Shown piece after piece: positions 17,317 through 26,217 of a stretch of DNA of 64,000 nt. Both the position numbers and the translations under genes were made by a program. The notes beneath the pieces were generated by a model that saw only the letters and a list, made by a program, of their open reading frames with translations, had not been told where the DNA came from and made no database searches. The DNA comes from an uncultured Lachnospiraceae bacterium. GTDB taxonomy: Bacteria > Bacillota > Clostridia > Lachnospirales > Lachnospiraceae. The DNA lies in NCBI GenBank assembly GCA_910585965.1, contig CAJUHH010000002.1, positions 62,001 through 126,000 of the forward strand. The letters run 5' to 3'. Each line of letters starts with the position of its first letter. Position 1 is the first letter of the stretch.

Positions 17317-18318
17317 TTGAAGACAGAAAAAGTATATTTGATTACCGGCGGCGCCGGATTTATCGGATTTCATTTGTCCAAGCGATTGCTGGAGCTGGGA
17401 GCGAAGGTGATCGGCATGGATAATATGAACGATTATTATGAGGTAAGTCTGAAAGAAGCACGGCTGGATCTTTTAAGAAAATATGAAAAATATTCTTTCG
17501 TAAAAGCGGACTTGGCGGATAAGGAGGGCGTGTTTGGCCTGTTTGAGAAAGAAAGGCCGGATGTAGCGGTGAATCTGGCGGCGCAGGCAGGAGTTCGGTA
17601 TAGCATTGAGAACCCGGACGCTTATGTGCAGTCGAATTTAGTAGGCTTTTTCCATGTATTAGAGGCTTGCAGACATTATCCGGTGGAACATCTCGTATTT
17701 GCTTCTTCCAGCTCGGTGTATGGGGGAAACGAGAAAGTGCCGTTTTCCACGGATGACCAAGTGGACCATCCGGTAAGCTTGTATGCTGCTACAAAGAAAT
17801 CCAATGAACTGATGGCATATTCTTATAGTAAGTTATATGGCATACCTGTGACGGGGCTACGTTTTTTTACGGTATACGGGCCATATGGGAGGCCGGATAT
17901 GGCTTGTTATAAGTTCGCTCTGAAGATAATGGAGGACAAACCGATCCAGATATACAACAACGGCGATATGTATAGGGATTTTACCTATATTGATGATATT
18001 ATCGGCGGGGTAGAGAAGGTGCTTGGACATGTGCCGGAGAAGGACAGGCAGGGAGTTCGCTACAAGATTTATAACATCGGAAATAATAAGCCGGAAAAAC
18101 TGATGGATTTTATTGCCGCGCTGGAAAAATATTTGGGAAAGGAAGCCAGGAAGGAATATCTTCCGATGCAGCCGGGGGATGTATACCAGACTTATGCGGA
18201 TATAACGGATCTGAAAAATGATTTTGGATTTGCGCCAAAGACTTCCATGGAGGAAGGAATGCGGCGGTTTGTAGAGTGGTTTAAGGAGTATTACGGTTAT
18301 GAGAAAACTGTTTCGTGA
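17317..18318 (+). CDS. UDP-glucuronate 4-epimerase-type NAD-dependent epimerase
   Basis: 333 aa, starting at a TTG; the conserved GGAGFIGFHL nucleotide-binding motif follows only nine residues later and no ATG/GTG lies closer. Extended short-chain dehydrogenase fold: NMNDYY, VNLAAQAGVRYSIENP, SSSVYGGN, catalytic Y156/K160 (YAATK) and FTVYGPYGRPDMA, the set seen in CapI/GAE-type epimerases that convert UDP-glucuronate to UDP-galacturonate in the cytoplasm. Its 3' end overlaps the GtrA gene by 20 nt. It would supply uronic acid for the polymer decorated here; the substrate is assigned from motif similarity only. Confidence 0.85.
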   Translation: MKTEKVYLITGGAGFIGFHLSKRLLELGAKVIGMDNMNDYYEVSLKEARLDLLRKYEKYSFVKADLADKEGVFGLFEKERPDVAVNLAAQAGVRYSIENPDAYVQSNLVGFFHVLEACRHYPVEHLVFASSSSVYGGNEKVPFSTDDQVDHPVSLYAATKKSNELMAYSYSKLYGIPVTGLRFFTVYGPYGRPDMACYKFALKIMEDKPIQIYNNGDMYRDFTYIDDIIGGVEKVLGHVPEKDRQGVRYKIYNIGNNKPEKLMDFIAALEKYLGKEARKEYLPMQPGDVYQTYADITDLKNDFGFAPKTSMEEGMRRFVEWFKEYYGYEKTVS

Positions 18319-18760
18319 GATATTTCATTTTGGAATCATAGGGGTCTTCAATACAGTGGCGGGTTATATTCTCGTCATGGTTTTTTATAACGTATGGAAT
18401 TGGAATTACTGGGTGGCAAGCGGGACTTCCTATGTGATTGGAAGCATTTTTTCTTATTTTGCCAATAAGAAACTGACGTTCCAGGTGGAAGGAAACAGTT
18501 GGCGGCTGGCATTGAAGTTTGCTGGAAATATTGCTGTTTGCTATCTGCTGGCTTATGGTATTGCAAAACCTCTGGCGAAAAGTGTCATGAGGGGATATTT
18601 GCCAGCTCTTACACAGAAGATCGGTGATATGCTGAATATGACTACAAATAAGGTGGAGGAAAATGTGGCGATTCTGGTCGGCATGGGATTGTTTATTATT
18701 TTCAATTTTATAGGACAGAAATTTCTGGTATTTGCGGGAAAAGGGAAGGAAAAGGAATAG
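18299..18760 (+). CDS. GtrA-family membrane protein
   Basis: 153 aa with four hydrophobic segments and the family features FHFGIIGVFNTVAGYIL and YFANKKLTF. GtrA-like proteins are thought to help flip undecaprenyl-phosphate-linked sugars across the membrane for extracellular glycosylation. It overlaps the epimerase and is 7 bp before the FAD protein gene, so these are cotranscribed. Its presence fits the GT2 and multi-spanning transferases downstream, which would make and use such lipid-linked donors. Confidence 0.9.
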   Translation: MRKLFREIFHFGIIGVFNTVAGYILVMVFYNVWNWNYWVASGTSYVIGSIFSYFANKKLTFQVEGNSWRLALKFAGNIAVCYLLAYGIAKPLAKSVMRGYLPALTQKIGDMLNMTTNKVEENVAILVGMGLFIIFNFIGQKFLVFAGKGKEKE

Positions 18761-18767
18761 TTTTGGG

Positions 18768-19994
18768 ATGGAAAGAGTAAAATATCTGATTTTAGGAGCG
18801 GGGCCGGCCGGGCTGGCCTTTGCTAACCGTTTAAGACAGAAAGGGGAAGAATCCTTTCTGCTATTGGAAAAGGAAAAAGAGGCGGGGGGACTATGCCGCA
18901 GCATGGATGTGGACGGCGCACCTCTCGATATCGGGGGCGGACACTTCCTGGATGTGAGAAGGCCGGAGGTGAACCGTTTTTTATTTGGATTTATGCCGGA
19001 GGAAGAATGGAACAGATATGAAAGGGATTCCAAGATATCTTTTGATGAGAGGTATATTGCTAATGGCAGATACCTCGACCATCCTTTCGAGGCAAATATC
19101 TGGCAGATGAAGCCGGAAAAGCAGAAAGAATATCTGGAATCGATTGCGGAAGCAGGATGCAACAAGGGAGAAAAACGGCCGGAAAAGTTTGTAGACTGGA
19201 TTTATTGGAAACTGGGGAAGAGGATCGCGGAAGATTATATGCTTCCCTATAATGAAAAAATGTTTGGCCGGGATTTGAATATACTCGGCACTTACTGGCT
19301 TGAAAAGCTCCCCAATGTTTCATATGAGGAGACAAAGAAAAGCTGCATGGAAAAGAGGGCTTATGGGGAGCAGCCAGGGCATGCCCGGTTTTATTACCCG
19401 AAAAAATACGGATATGGGGAATTGTGGCTGCGGATGCAGGATGCGGTCAGGGAAAAGGTAGTGGTGAATGCGGCGGCAAAGAAACTGGATGCCGCATGTC
19501 GAAAGGTAGTATGCGCGGATGGGACGGCATACGAAGGAGAAAAAATTGTGACAACGGTTCCATGGGCGGAATGGGAGGAAATCTTTGGAATGCCGGAGGG
19601 ATTTTCCCAAAAGGCGGCCGGATTGAAACATAGCTCCACGCAGATTGAATATGTGCTGGAAAAGATGGATACGAAGGCGCATTGGATCTACTACCCGGAA
19701 AGGGAGATATCTTATCACAGGATATTGGTGAGGCATAATTTCTGCCCGAATGGAAAGGGATACTGGACGGAGACGAATAAGGAAAGGGTGGAGCCGGACA
19801 GCGGAAGATTCCGGTATATGAACGAATATGCCTATCCTTTGAACACAGCGGACAAGCCGCAGATTATGAAGGAACTGCTGGAACAGGCCAGGAGCAAGGA
19901 AATCTACGGACTTGGCAGATGGGGAGAGCATGCCCATTACAATTCCGACCTGGTGGTGGAACGGGCGATGAAGCTGGCGGAAGAGCTGGCTTAA
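18768..19994 (+). CDS. FAD-dependent amine oxidase/protoporphyrinogen oxidase-like protein
   Basis: 408 aa. N-terminal dinucleotide-binding motif LGAGPAGLAFANRL, then EAGGLCRS and DIGGGHF, as in UDP-galactopyranose mutase, HemG-like and other NAD(P)/FAD-binding proteins often found in glycan clusters. The GLGRWGEHAHYNSD motif near the C-terminus is the second FAD contact. The substrate is not recognisable. The same superfamily appears at 44854-46449 with a different sequence. It converges on and overlaps the next minus-strand gene by 4 bp. Start at 18768 with GGAA-type ribosome site; moderately sure. Confidence 0.78.
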   Translation: MERVKYLILGAGPAGLAFANRLRQKGEESFLLLEKEKEAGGLCRSMDVDGAPLDIGGGHFLDVRRPEVNRFLFGFMPEEEWNRYERDSKISFDERYIANGRYLDHPFEANIWQMKPEKQKEYLESIAEAGCNKGEKRPEKFVDWIYWKLGKRIAEDYMLPYNEKMFGRDLNILGTYWLEKLPNVSYEETKKSCMEKRAYGEQPGHARFYYPKKYGYGELWLRMQDAVREKVVVNAAAKKLDAACRKVVCADGTAYEGEKIVTTVPWAEWEEIFGMPEGFSQKAAGLKHSSTQIEYVLEKMDTKAHWIYYPEREISYHRILVRHNFCPNGKGYWTETNKERVEPDSGRFRYMNEYAYPLNTADKPQIMKELLEQARSKEIYGLGRWGEHAHYNSDLVVERAMKLAEELA

Positions 19995-21235
19995 AAAATA
20001 AAGCGGTAGAGTTCATATAAGGAATAGAAAAATACAGGGGCGTCAGGAAGGAGGGTGGCCTGGAATTTATCAAGGGAACCCATCCATATGGCGGCGAAGA
20101 AGAAAATATAGGGATGTCTGCGGAAAACATCAGCCAAAGAAGAAAGGGCGGATAAAACCGGGGCATCCCCTTTTGCTGCAAGGATGACAAGCTGCAGCGC
20201 CTGCATAGTAAGAAAAGCGCCGAACCAGCGGCCCCAGTCGATGGCCATGAGAAAGGCCGGTACAATGCACAGATGGCTGAGCAGGAGAAGGGCATAAAAG
20301 GGCTTGGATTTTTTCTCTGCCGCTTTCAGGATGCGCATCCAAAGAAAGCCATAAAGGAGGGCCAGGGGGGCGAGAAGCAAGAGCGTGACCAGGCCGTAGC
20401 GGATGCGTTCCCCGGGCTGGTTCATGACCAGTTCGGAGAACGACTGGGCCGTCGCGGCAAAGTATTCGTAATTCAGGGCGACTTCGTTGAGCGGCAGATC
20501 CGTGCGCGAAGCCAACAGGGAAACCAGATCCCCGCAGGAAGACGGGCGGATATGGGAGAAGAGCTGGAAGTACAAAAAGGCGGCTGCCATACCGGCCATG
20601 CCGATAACAGCAAAAATAACAGGCAGAGGTTTTCTCCCTTTTTCCAATGGATCTGCCATCGCCGCTTTTAAATATAAGGTAAAGAACAAGGGGAAGAAAA
20701 GAAACATAAACGCCTGATGTATGCTCAGTGCGATAAATCCCCAAGCGGTAATCAGAATAAGCTGCAGCCAGACGGAGCGAAAAAGGATGCAGCAGATGAC
20801 CGCAGCAAGGGAAGCGATCAGAAGGTACATATCAAACCTCCCCATGTTTTCAGCAGTCCATAGATAAGAGGGAGAACCGGGGGAGAGAAGGTAAAGCGCA
20901 ATCACAAGCAACAGCCCTTTTTCGGCATTTTTCCCTTCCAACTGCCGCAAGGCATAGCCAAGAACCCAGGAGAGCAGGAAGAGAAGCAGAATAAGGGAAA
21001 GAAATACAAAGCGGTATGCTGCTTTTGCCGGAAGAAAATCAGGATAAAACAGACGGAGGACCGAACCGATAAAAAGCCGGGAGTCAAAGCCGAGGGAGTA
21101 GTCCATGGCATACCAGGCGCTGTTCCAGCCGTGGAGTTCTTCCGGGAGCTGGCGCAGAAGGGTAAAAAACAATAGGAAAAAAATAAGGGCTTCCCTGCGG
21201 AAAGTGTATAGGAACTGCTTTGCTTTTTTTGTCAT
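19991..21235 (-). CDS. Multi-spanning membrane protein of unknown function
   Basis: 414 aa from the ATG at 21235 (GAGG upstream). About nine to ten hydrophobic helices, a basic N-terminus (MTKKAKQFLYTFRRE), an extracytoplasmic-looking stretch with PSSCGDLVSLLASRTDL, and WGRW late in the protein. The layout resembles GT-C or Wzy-like membrane proteins of surface glycan loci, but no family signature was recognised. It is transcribed opposite to the surrounding glycan genes. No promoter was identified in the 172 bp downstream of the MFS gene that precedes it. Confidence 0.65.
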   Translation of the reverse strand: MTKKAKQFLYTFRREALIFFLLFFTLLRQLPEELHGWNSAWYAMDYSLGFDSRLFIGSVLRLFYPDFLPAKAAYRFVFLSLILLLFLLSWVLGYALRQLEGKNAEKGLLLVIALYLLSPGSPSYLWTAENMGRFDMYLLIASLAAVICCILFRSVWLQLILITAWGFIALSIHQAFMFLFFPLFFTLYLKAAMADPLEKGRKPLPVIFAVIGMAGMAAAFLYFQLFSHIRPSSCGDLVSLLASRTDLPLNEVALNYEYFAATAQSFSELVMNQPGERIRYGLVTLLLLAPLALLYGFLWMRILKAAEKKSKPFYALLLLSHLCIVPAFLMAIDWGRWFGAFLTMQALQLVILAAKGDAPVLSALSSLADVFRRHPYIFFFAAIWMGSLDKFQATLLPDAPVFFYSLYELYRFIF

Positions 21236-21407
21236 AATATACCTCGTTTGTTTGAAATCCTGTCGCTGTAAGGCAAGATTTGATATCATTTTGCATGTAC
21301 ATAAAATCATGGATAGATGATGTTTATTGTGCATATTTGGATTATATCACAAGTAAAACGGTATATCCAGAAGAATTTCGAACATTTGTTTATGCCCCAT
21401 CAGCTTG

Positions 21408-22646
21408 CTACGGGTTTTTTGACTGACCGCGCTTCCTATACCACAACCGAAAGAAAAACCCTCCGGCCAAGCATAGGAACGCCCCGAGCAGCAAAGCATA
21501 AGCAAGCCCTTGCTGCGCCAGACTGCCGAAAGCGATATTGGTGCCGATTCCCACGCTGTCGATAATGACCGCCTGGATGCTTAAAGCGGTAGCGCGGTCG
21601 GCGGTGCTGACCTGACGGTTCTGCAGTTCGGATTGCAGCGGTTGGAAGAGACTGAAAGCGATGCGCAGTGTGAGAATGCCTAAAATAGAAAGCCAGGCGC
21701 TTCCCGTTAATGCCAGTATGAGGCATGCCCCCGAGGCTGAAAAAAATAATAAAGAGGCCGTGCATGGCATTCTGAGTTTTTTTGTTATTTGGGCGGACAG
21801 CGCGCCGCACAAACCGGCAATTGTCGCCGCAATATAAATATAACCGATGGAGGAATCGGAGAGGCCGCATTTCACATATTGGAGCTGGCTGAGAAAAACC
21901 GTAATCGTCTGATGGGATTCGTTCAGCAGGGCAACGCTGATGAGGAACAAAAGCAAATATTTATCCGTCAGCATCTGCTTCAGCAGAAAAATAAAATCAG
22001 GAAAACGATGTGGTTCTTCTTTGCGTTTCACATCGGAGAGTCCTAAAGAAAACAGGGCGGCAAGCCCGTAACTGATGACGGTAAGAAAAGCGGCAAGGGA
22101 GTAACCGCCAGTAGTCATTTGCGGGGTTTGGGAAAATAAAAAAGCGGCAAACAACAGCCCTGCCGTCTGGAGGCTGTTATAAATGCTGAATACCTGATGG
22201 CTTTTACCCTGAAGGGAATGCTCCTGGCATGTCCCATTCTGCTCTTCTTCGCAGGAAAGGTAGAGCAGCGCGGTGTCCACGCCGGAAAGCCCGGCGATTA
22301 CGATGCTGATCATGATCCGTTCCAAAAGAAAACATCCGAAACTGTCCGCTTTCCAAAATACGAGCTTGGAAAAAAAATATAAAAAGTTACAGATCAGGAT
22401 TGTTTTTTTATATCCGATCTTATCCGCCAGAATACCCCATGGAAATTCCAGCAAAAGGCAGAGGGCGAGGGAAATGCTTTCAATCACCGTAATCTGAAAG
22501 ACCGATACCCCTCTCGCTTCACGGTAAAGCGTAGCTACCGGGCCATAAAAAACCATCCCTTGCAGGAGGCCGATCGCATACATGAGATAAATATTTCTTG
22601 TTTTTATTTTGAGATGCGATCCTGATTTTGCATTTATCGTTTTCAT
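21408..22646 (-). CDS. Major facilitator superfamily transporter
   Basis: 412 aa with about twelve hydrophobic helices. The helix 2-3 loop reads EFPWGILADKIGYKKT, the classic MFS motif A (G-x-L-A-D-x-x-G-x-K). RBS AGGATAGG precedes the ATG. Probable drug/metabolite or sugar efflux permease; substrate unknown. Transcribed with, or just ahead of, the membrane protein at 19991-21235, away from the DUF6311-type gene. Confidence 0.9.
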   Translation of the reverse strand: MKTINAKSGSHLKIKTRNIYLMYAIGLLQGMVFYGPVATLYREARGVSVFQITVIESISLALCLLLEFPWGILADKIGYKKTILICNFLYFFSKLVFWKADSFGCFLLERIMISIVIAGLSGVDTALLYLSCEEEQNGTCQEHSLQGKSHQVFSIYNSLQTAGLLFAAFLFSQTPQMTTGGYSLAAFLTVISYGLAALFSLGLSDVKRKEEPHRFPDFIFLLKQMLTDKYLLLFLISVALLNESHQTITVFLSQLQYVKCGLSDSSIGYIYIAATIAGLCGALSAQITKKLRMPCTASLLFFSASGACLILALTGSAWLSILGILTLRIAFSLFQPLQSELQNRQVSTADRATALSIQAVIIDSVGIGTNIAFGSLAQQGLAYALLLGAFLCLAGGFFFRLWYRKRGQSKNP

Positions 22647-22773
22647 ATAAGATACCTATCCTTTCCAATTTTTTGCACAACAATAACGCTGCCGGATGGC
22701 AACGTAACACAAGATGTTAAGTTATGCTTAAATTGGAAAATTCATCGATACCTTACCTCAGAAATATTTCTTA

Positions 22774-22797
22774 CAGAGCCGCAGCGCTCTGGATATT
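22774..22797 (+). terminator. Possible hairpin terminator
   Basis: CAGAGC / GCTCTG stem with 6-nt loop, then a T-rich tail. It sits between the MFS gene and the promoter at 22869, in the 300-bp divergent gap; weak stem, so only tentative. Confidence 0.35.
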
Positions 22798-22868
22798 TTT
22801 ATCATAAGGCATCCCTGATGAAAATGCAATAGAAAACTATCCTGCCCCAGATTCCTTTCTCTGCACTC

Positions 22869-22897
22869 TTGACATGTTCAGTAAAATAAAGCAGAAT
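22869..22897 (+). promoter_or_regulatory. SigmaA-type promoter of the DUF6311-type gene
   Basis: -35 TTGACA (22869-22874), 17-nt spacer, -10 CAGAAT (22892-22897). The predicted transcript starts near 22904 and so begins almost exactly at the leader element of 22907-22951. Confidence 0.5.
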
Positions 22898-22906
22898 AAA
22901 ATAATA

Positions 22907-22951
22907 TGGATTTGAGGGTCCGCGAAGCGGAATCATGGAGGTTAGAATGAA
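22907..22951 (+). repeat. Leader element, copy B (hairpin plus ribosome site)
   Basis: TGGATTTGAG, a 17-nt hairpin (TCCGC-GAA-GCGGA), CATGGAGGTTAG, then AATGAA. It provides the GGAGG for the ATG at 22947. The GAA loop is at the same offset as in copy A (10352) and the stem bases differ in a compensating way, suggesting that an RNA structure is conserved. Confidence 0.55.
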
Positions 22952-25031
22952 AATCGGATGGAAAAAGAATGTAGCAGGAATAATAAATAGAAATAGAGAG
23001 ATCATTCTTTGTGCGCTGCTGGGTGCGGCTGTATTTGTATATATTTATGGAGTGCATGTGCTGGATCCCGGATATACGGACTGGCTTCTCACCAGCGAGG
23101 ACGGGGATTTGACGCAGCATTATCTTGGATGGAAGTTTTACCGCCATGCGCCGTGGCGTTTTCCCTTTGGGATGATAGATACGATGGCCTATCCGAATGA
23201 AACGTCGGTAATTTTTACGGATTCAATTCCATGGTTTGCTTTTCTTTTTAAGATTTTTCGGTTTCTGCTTCCGGCCAGGTTCCAGTATTTCGGATGGTTT
23301 GGGATTATCTGCTTTATGTTGCAGGGCGGGATCGGCGCGAAGCTGGTGAAGAAGTATGTGGACAGCGCCTTTGGAATTGTGGCCGGGGGAATGTTTTTTG
23401 TGTTAAGTCCTGTTTTTATTGACAGGATGTACTGGATGACGGCGCTGGCAGGACACTTCCTCTGCCTGTTGGGGCTTATGTTCATTGTATATTATGAGCC
23501 GGTGTACCAAAACACAAAAAAGGCGGTGATCGGCTGGGGGATCCTTGGCATGCTGTGCGGCGGCATCCATCTCTATTTTCTGCCGATGTGCGGCGTGATC
23601 CTGCTCGGGTTTGTGCTGCTGGATGCGGTAAAGGGAAAGAAGAAATGGAAAGCGCTTCTGCCTCTGGCATCTTATTTGGCAGCGGCCGTTGTGACGGTGT
23701 TTCTGTTCGGCGGATTTGCTTCCGGGATGAAGGCGGGGAACGACGGGCTTGGTTATTATAGCTTTAACTTGGATGGATTTTGGAACCCGCAGGGATGGTC
23801 CCGGTATTGGAAAGACATGCCCTGCACGGACAGCCAGTACGAGGGATTTGGCTATTTGGGACTGGGATTGCTGGTATTATGCCTGTGGGCGATGGTTTTA
23901 TGGATCGGGGGATGGCTGGAACGGAAAGACGGGGCGGCAGAGAAAGAAAAAGGAGCGGCAAAAGAAGGGAACTGGTGCCAAAGGCATATACAGGGAATGG
24001 TCTGGGTGCTTATAGGCATCCTGACTTTGGCGGCATCAGCCTCTCATGTGGTCATGTATGGGGAAAAGGTATTGTTTGAACTTCCTTTGCCCAGCATGCT
24101 TTATAAAATATGGAGTGTTTTCCGCGCTTCCGGCCGATTGATCTGGCCTTTGGTGTATTTGCTTGTTTTGGGGGCGGTATGCGCGGGCAGGAGGCGGACC
24201 GGGCGCAGGACGGCGGAACTGGCGCTGGCGGTCTGCCTTATCTTGCAGTTTGCCGACCTTAGGGGAATGCTGGCAGAGAAAAACGGGATTTATAACCAAA
24301 GGAAGGCTTATCAGACGCTGCTGCCGGCGGAAGGATGGGCCGTGATCGGGAATGAGACGGATGTGGAGCATATATGCTTTGTTTCGGATATGGTGGGTGA
24401 AAGGAAAATGTTGTTTTCCTTCGGCGACTATGCGTCGGATTACGGGCTGACTTTGAGCAATTTCTATTTTGCCAGATCCCTGGAAGGGAAAGAAATCGAG
24501 GCGAGGGACCGGGCTTTGGCGGAATGCGCGCCGGACACTCTTTTTGTTTTCTTCCAGAACGAGAAACAGAAATGCCTGGCTTATCCGCTGAATTATTATG
24601 AGATGGACGGACTGGTGGTCGGATGCAGCGAGCTTTTGGGCGGACTGGAACCGATATCCGAAAAAGAGCTTGCCGTATATAGGTATGACATGGGCAGCGG
24701 GCGTTATTTGAATAATGCCGAGGTGACAGAAGAAGGATGGGTGATCCATTCCTATGGAAATTCTTATGGGCCTTATCTATATGCGGAGCCGGGAAGATAC
24801 CGGGTGACGGCGGCAGGCAGCGGCATGGAAGCGGCAGATGTAAAATGCTATTACAACCATGGGGACAATGTCCTGGAACCGCAGAACCTGACGGTGGAAG
24901 GAAACAGGGTTTCTTATGAGGTGGAACTGGCAGAACCGGCGGCTGATCTGGAATGCACACTGTGGAATATCGGCGGGGGCGATATGTTCGTAGAAAATTT
25001 GGCGATCGAAAGGATAGAACCGGGGCAGTAG
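22947..25031 (+). CDS. DUF6311-like multi-spanning protein (probable GT-C glycosyltransferase)
   Basis: 694 aa. About eleven membrane helices to residue ~430, then a soluble extracytoplasmic C-terminal domain. The first outer loop has EDGDLTQHYLGWKFYR and FTDSIPW, features of the DUF6311 family; acidic pairs in this loop are typical of GT-C enzymes using polyprenyl-phosphate sugars. Likely transfers a sugar to a wall polymer or lipid-linked glycan outside the cell. Start at 22947 is fixed by GGAGG in the leader element. Followed after 61 bp by an FAD oxidoreductase and two GT2 genes that could make its donor. Confidence 0.75.
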   Translation: MKIGWKKNVAGIINRNREIILCALLGAAVFVYIYGVHVLDPGYTDWLLTSEDGDLTQHYLGWKFYRHAPWRFPFGMIDTMAYPNETSVIFTDSIPWFAFLFKIFRFLLPARFQYFGWFGIICFMLQGGIGAKLVKKYVDSAFGIVAGGMFFVLSPVFIDRMYWMTALAGHFLCLLGLMFIVYYEPVYQNTKKAVIGWGILGMLCGGIHLYFLPMCGVILLGFVLLDAVKGKKKWKALLPLASYLAAAVVTVFLFGGFASGMKAGNDGLGYYSFNLDGFWNPQGWSRYWKDMPCTDSQYEGFGYLGLGLLVLCLWAMVLWIGGWLERKDGAAEKEKGAAKEGNWCQRHIQGMVWVLIGILTLAASASHVVMYGEKVLFELPLPSMLYKIWSVFRASGRLIWPLVYLLVLGAVCAGRRRTGRRTAELALAVCLILQFADLRGMLAEKNGIYNQRKAYQTLLPAEGWAVIGNETDVEHICFVSDMVGERKMLFSFGDYASDYGLTLSNFYFARSLEGKEIEARDRALAECAPDTLFVFFQNEKQKCLAYPLNYYEMDGLVVGCSELLGGLEPISEKELAVYRYDMGSGRYLNNAEVTEEGWVIHSYGNSYGPYLYAEPGRYRVTAAGSGMEAADVKCYYNHGDNVLEPQNLTVEGNRVSYEVELAEPAADLECTLWNIGGGDMFVENLAIERIEPGQ

Positions 25032-25092
25032 CAGCCGGACGAAGCAATAGATAAAAGCGGAAGAACGGCAGAATATAAGGAATGTAGGAATT

Positions 25093-26217
25093 ATGGGAAT
25101 GGAATATGATAAAATCATTATAGGCGCGGGGCTTTACGGCATGTATGCGGCGTTGTACTGCGCGAGAAAAGGGGAGAAGATCCTTGTGCTGGAATATGAC
25201 GATGCGCCGTTTCAACGGGCGACTTATATCAATCAGGCCAGGGTGCATATGGGATATCATTATCCGAGGAGCCTGTCTACGGCGGTGAAGTCCGCAGGGT
25301 ATTTCAGGCGCTTTGTAGAGGAGTTCGGGTTTTGCATCCATTCTTCTTTCCAGCAGATTTACGCCACATCTTCCCGGTTCTCCTGGACGGATAAAAAGCA
25401 GTTCGAGGCGTTTTGCAGGGCAGCTGGTATTCGGTGCGAGGAAATGACGGTATCGGGATATTTTAAGGAAGGAATGTGCGACGGCGCTTTTTTGACGGAA
25501 GAATATACGTATGACGCTATGATTCTAAGGGATTATTACGTGAAGGAGCTTTCCGCCAGAAGCAATGTGGATATCAAATATCATGCACGCATCGGCAGAA
25601 TATACCGTAAGGATGCGAAATACGAAGTGGAGCTTTCTGATGGAAACCGTTATGCGGCCGGGTATGTGCTGAACGCCACTTATGCTTCTACGAACCAGGT
25701 TCTGCAGCTGGTGGAAGGGGAGAAGCAGGAGTCTTTTGATATTAAATATGAGCTTTGCGAGATTATTCTTTGCAGGCCGGGGAAGAGGCTGGAGGGGATG
25801 GGGATTACCGTGATGGACGGGCCGTTTTTCTCGATCATGCCTTTCGGGAAGACGGGATACCATTCGTTGACTTCCGTAACGTTTACGCCCCATGTCACCA
25901 GTTATGACAAGCTGCCGTCATTTTCCTGCCAAGGGGAAGGGGAATGCCGGAAGGGGCAGCTGGCGAACTGCAATACATGCAAAAACAGGCCGGAAACGGC
26001 CTGGGAATATATGGCACGCCTGGCGAGGAAGTATATGAGGGATGATTTGGAATTTGAATATGTGGATTCGTTGTTTTCCATGAAGCCGATCTTAAAATCG
26101 TCGGAGGTGGATGATTCCAGGCCGACGAGGATCCGCGTGGATTCCAGGGAGCCTTATTTTGTCAGCGTGTTATCCGGCAAGATCAATACGGTGTATGATT
26201 TGGAGGAATTTTTATAA
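25093..26217 (+). CDS. FAD-dependent oxidoreductase (DAO-like)
   Basis: 374 aa. Rossmann motif IIIGAGLYGMYAALYCARKG at the N-terminus, then NQARVHMGYHYPRS and a C-terminal SGKINTVYDLEEFL cap. Resembles the D-amino-acid oxidase/glycine oxidase-like group found in polysaccharide loci, where the substrate is often a sugar or unknown. Four cysteines cluster in CQGEGECRKGQLANCNTC, which might bind metal. The stop codon overlaps the next ATG (TAATG), so it is translationally coupled to the GT2 gene; the shared operon with a DegT aminotransferase suggests a role in making a modified sugar. Confidence 0.78.
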   Translation: MGMEYDKIIIGAGLYGMYAALYCARKGEKILVLEYDDAPFQRATYINQARVHMGYHYPRSLSTAVKSAGYFRRFVEEFGFCIHSSFQQIYATSSRFSWTDKKQFEAFCRAAGIRCEEMTVSGYFKEGMCDGAFLTEEYTYDAMILRDYYVKELSARSNVDIKYHARIGRIYRKDAKYEVELSDGNRYAAGYVLNATYASTNQVLQLVEGEKQESFDIKYELCEIILCRPGKRLEGMGITVMDGPFFSIMPFGKTGYHSLTSVTFTPHVTSYDKLPSFSCQGEGECRKGQLANCNTCKNRPETAWEYMARLARKYMRDDLEFEYVDSLFSMKPILKSSEVDDSRPTRIRVDSREPYFVSVLSGKINTVYDLEEFL

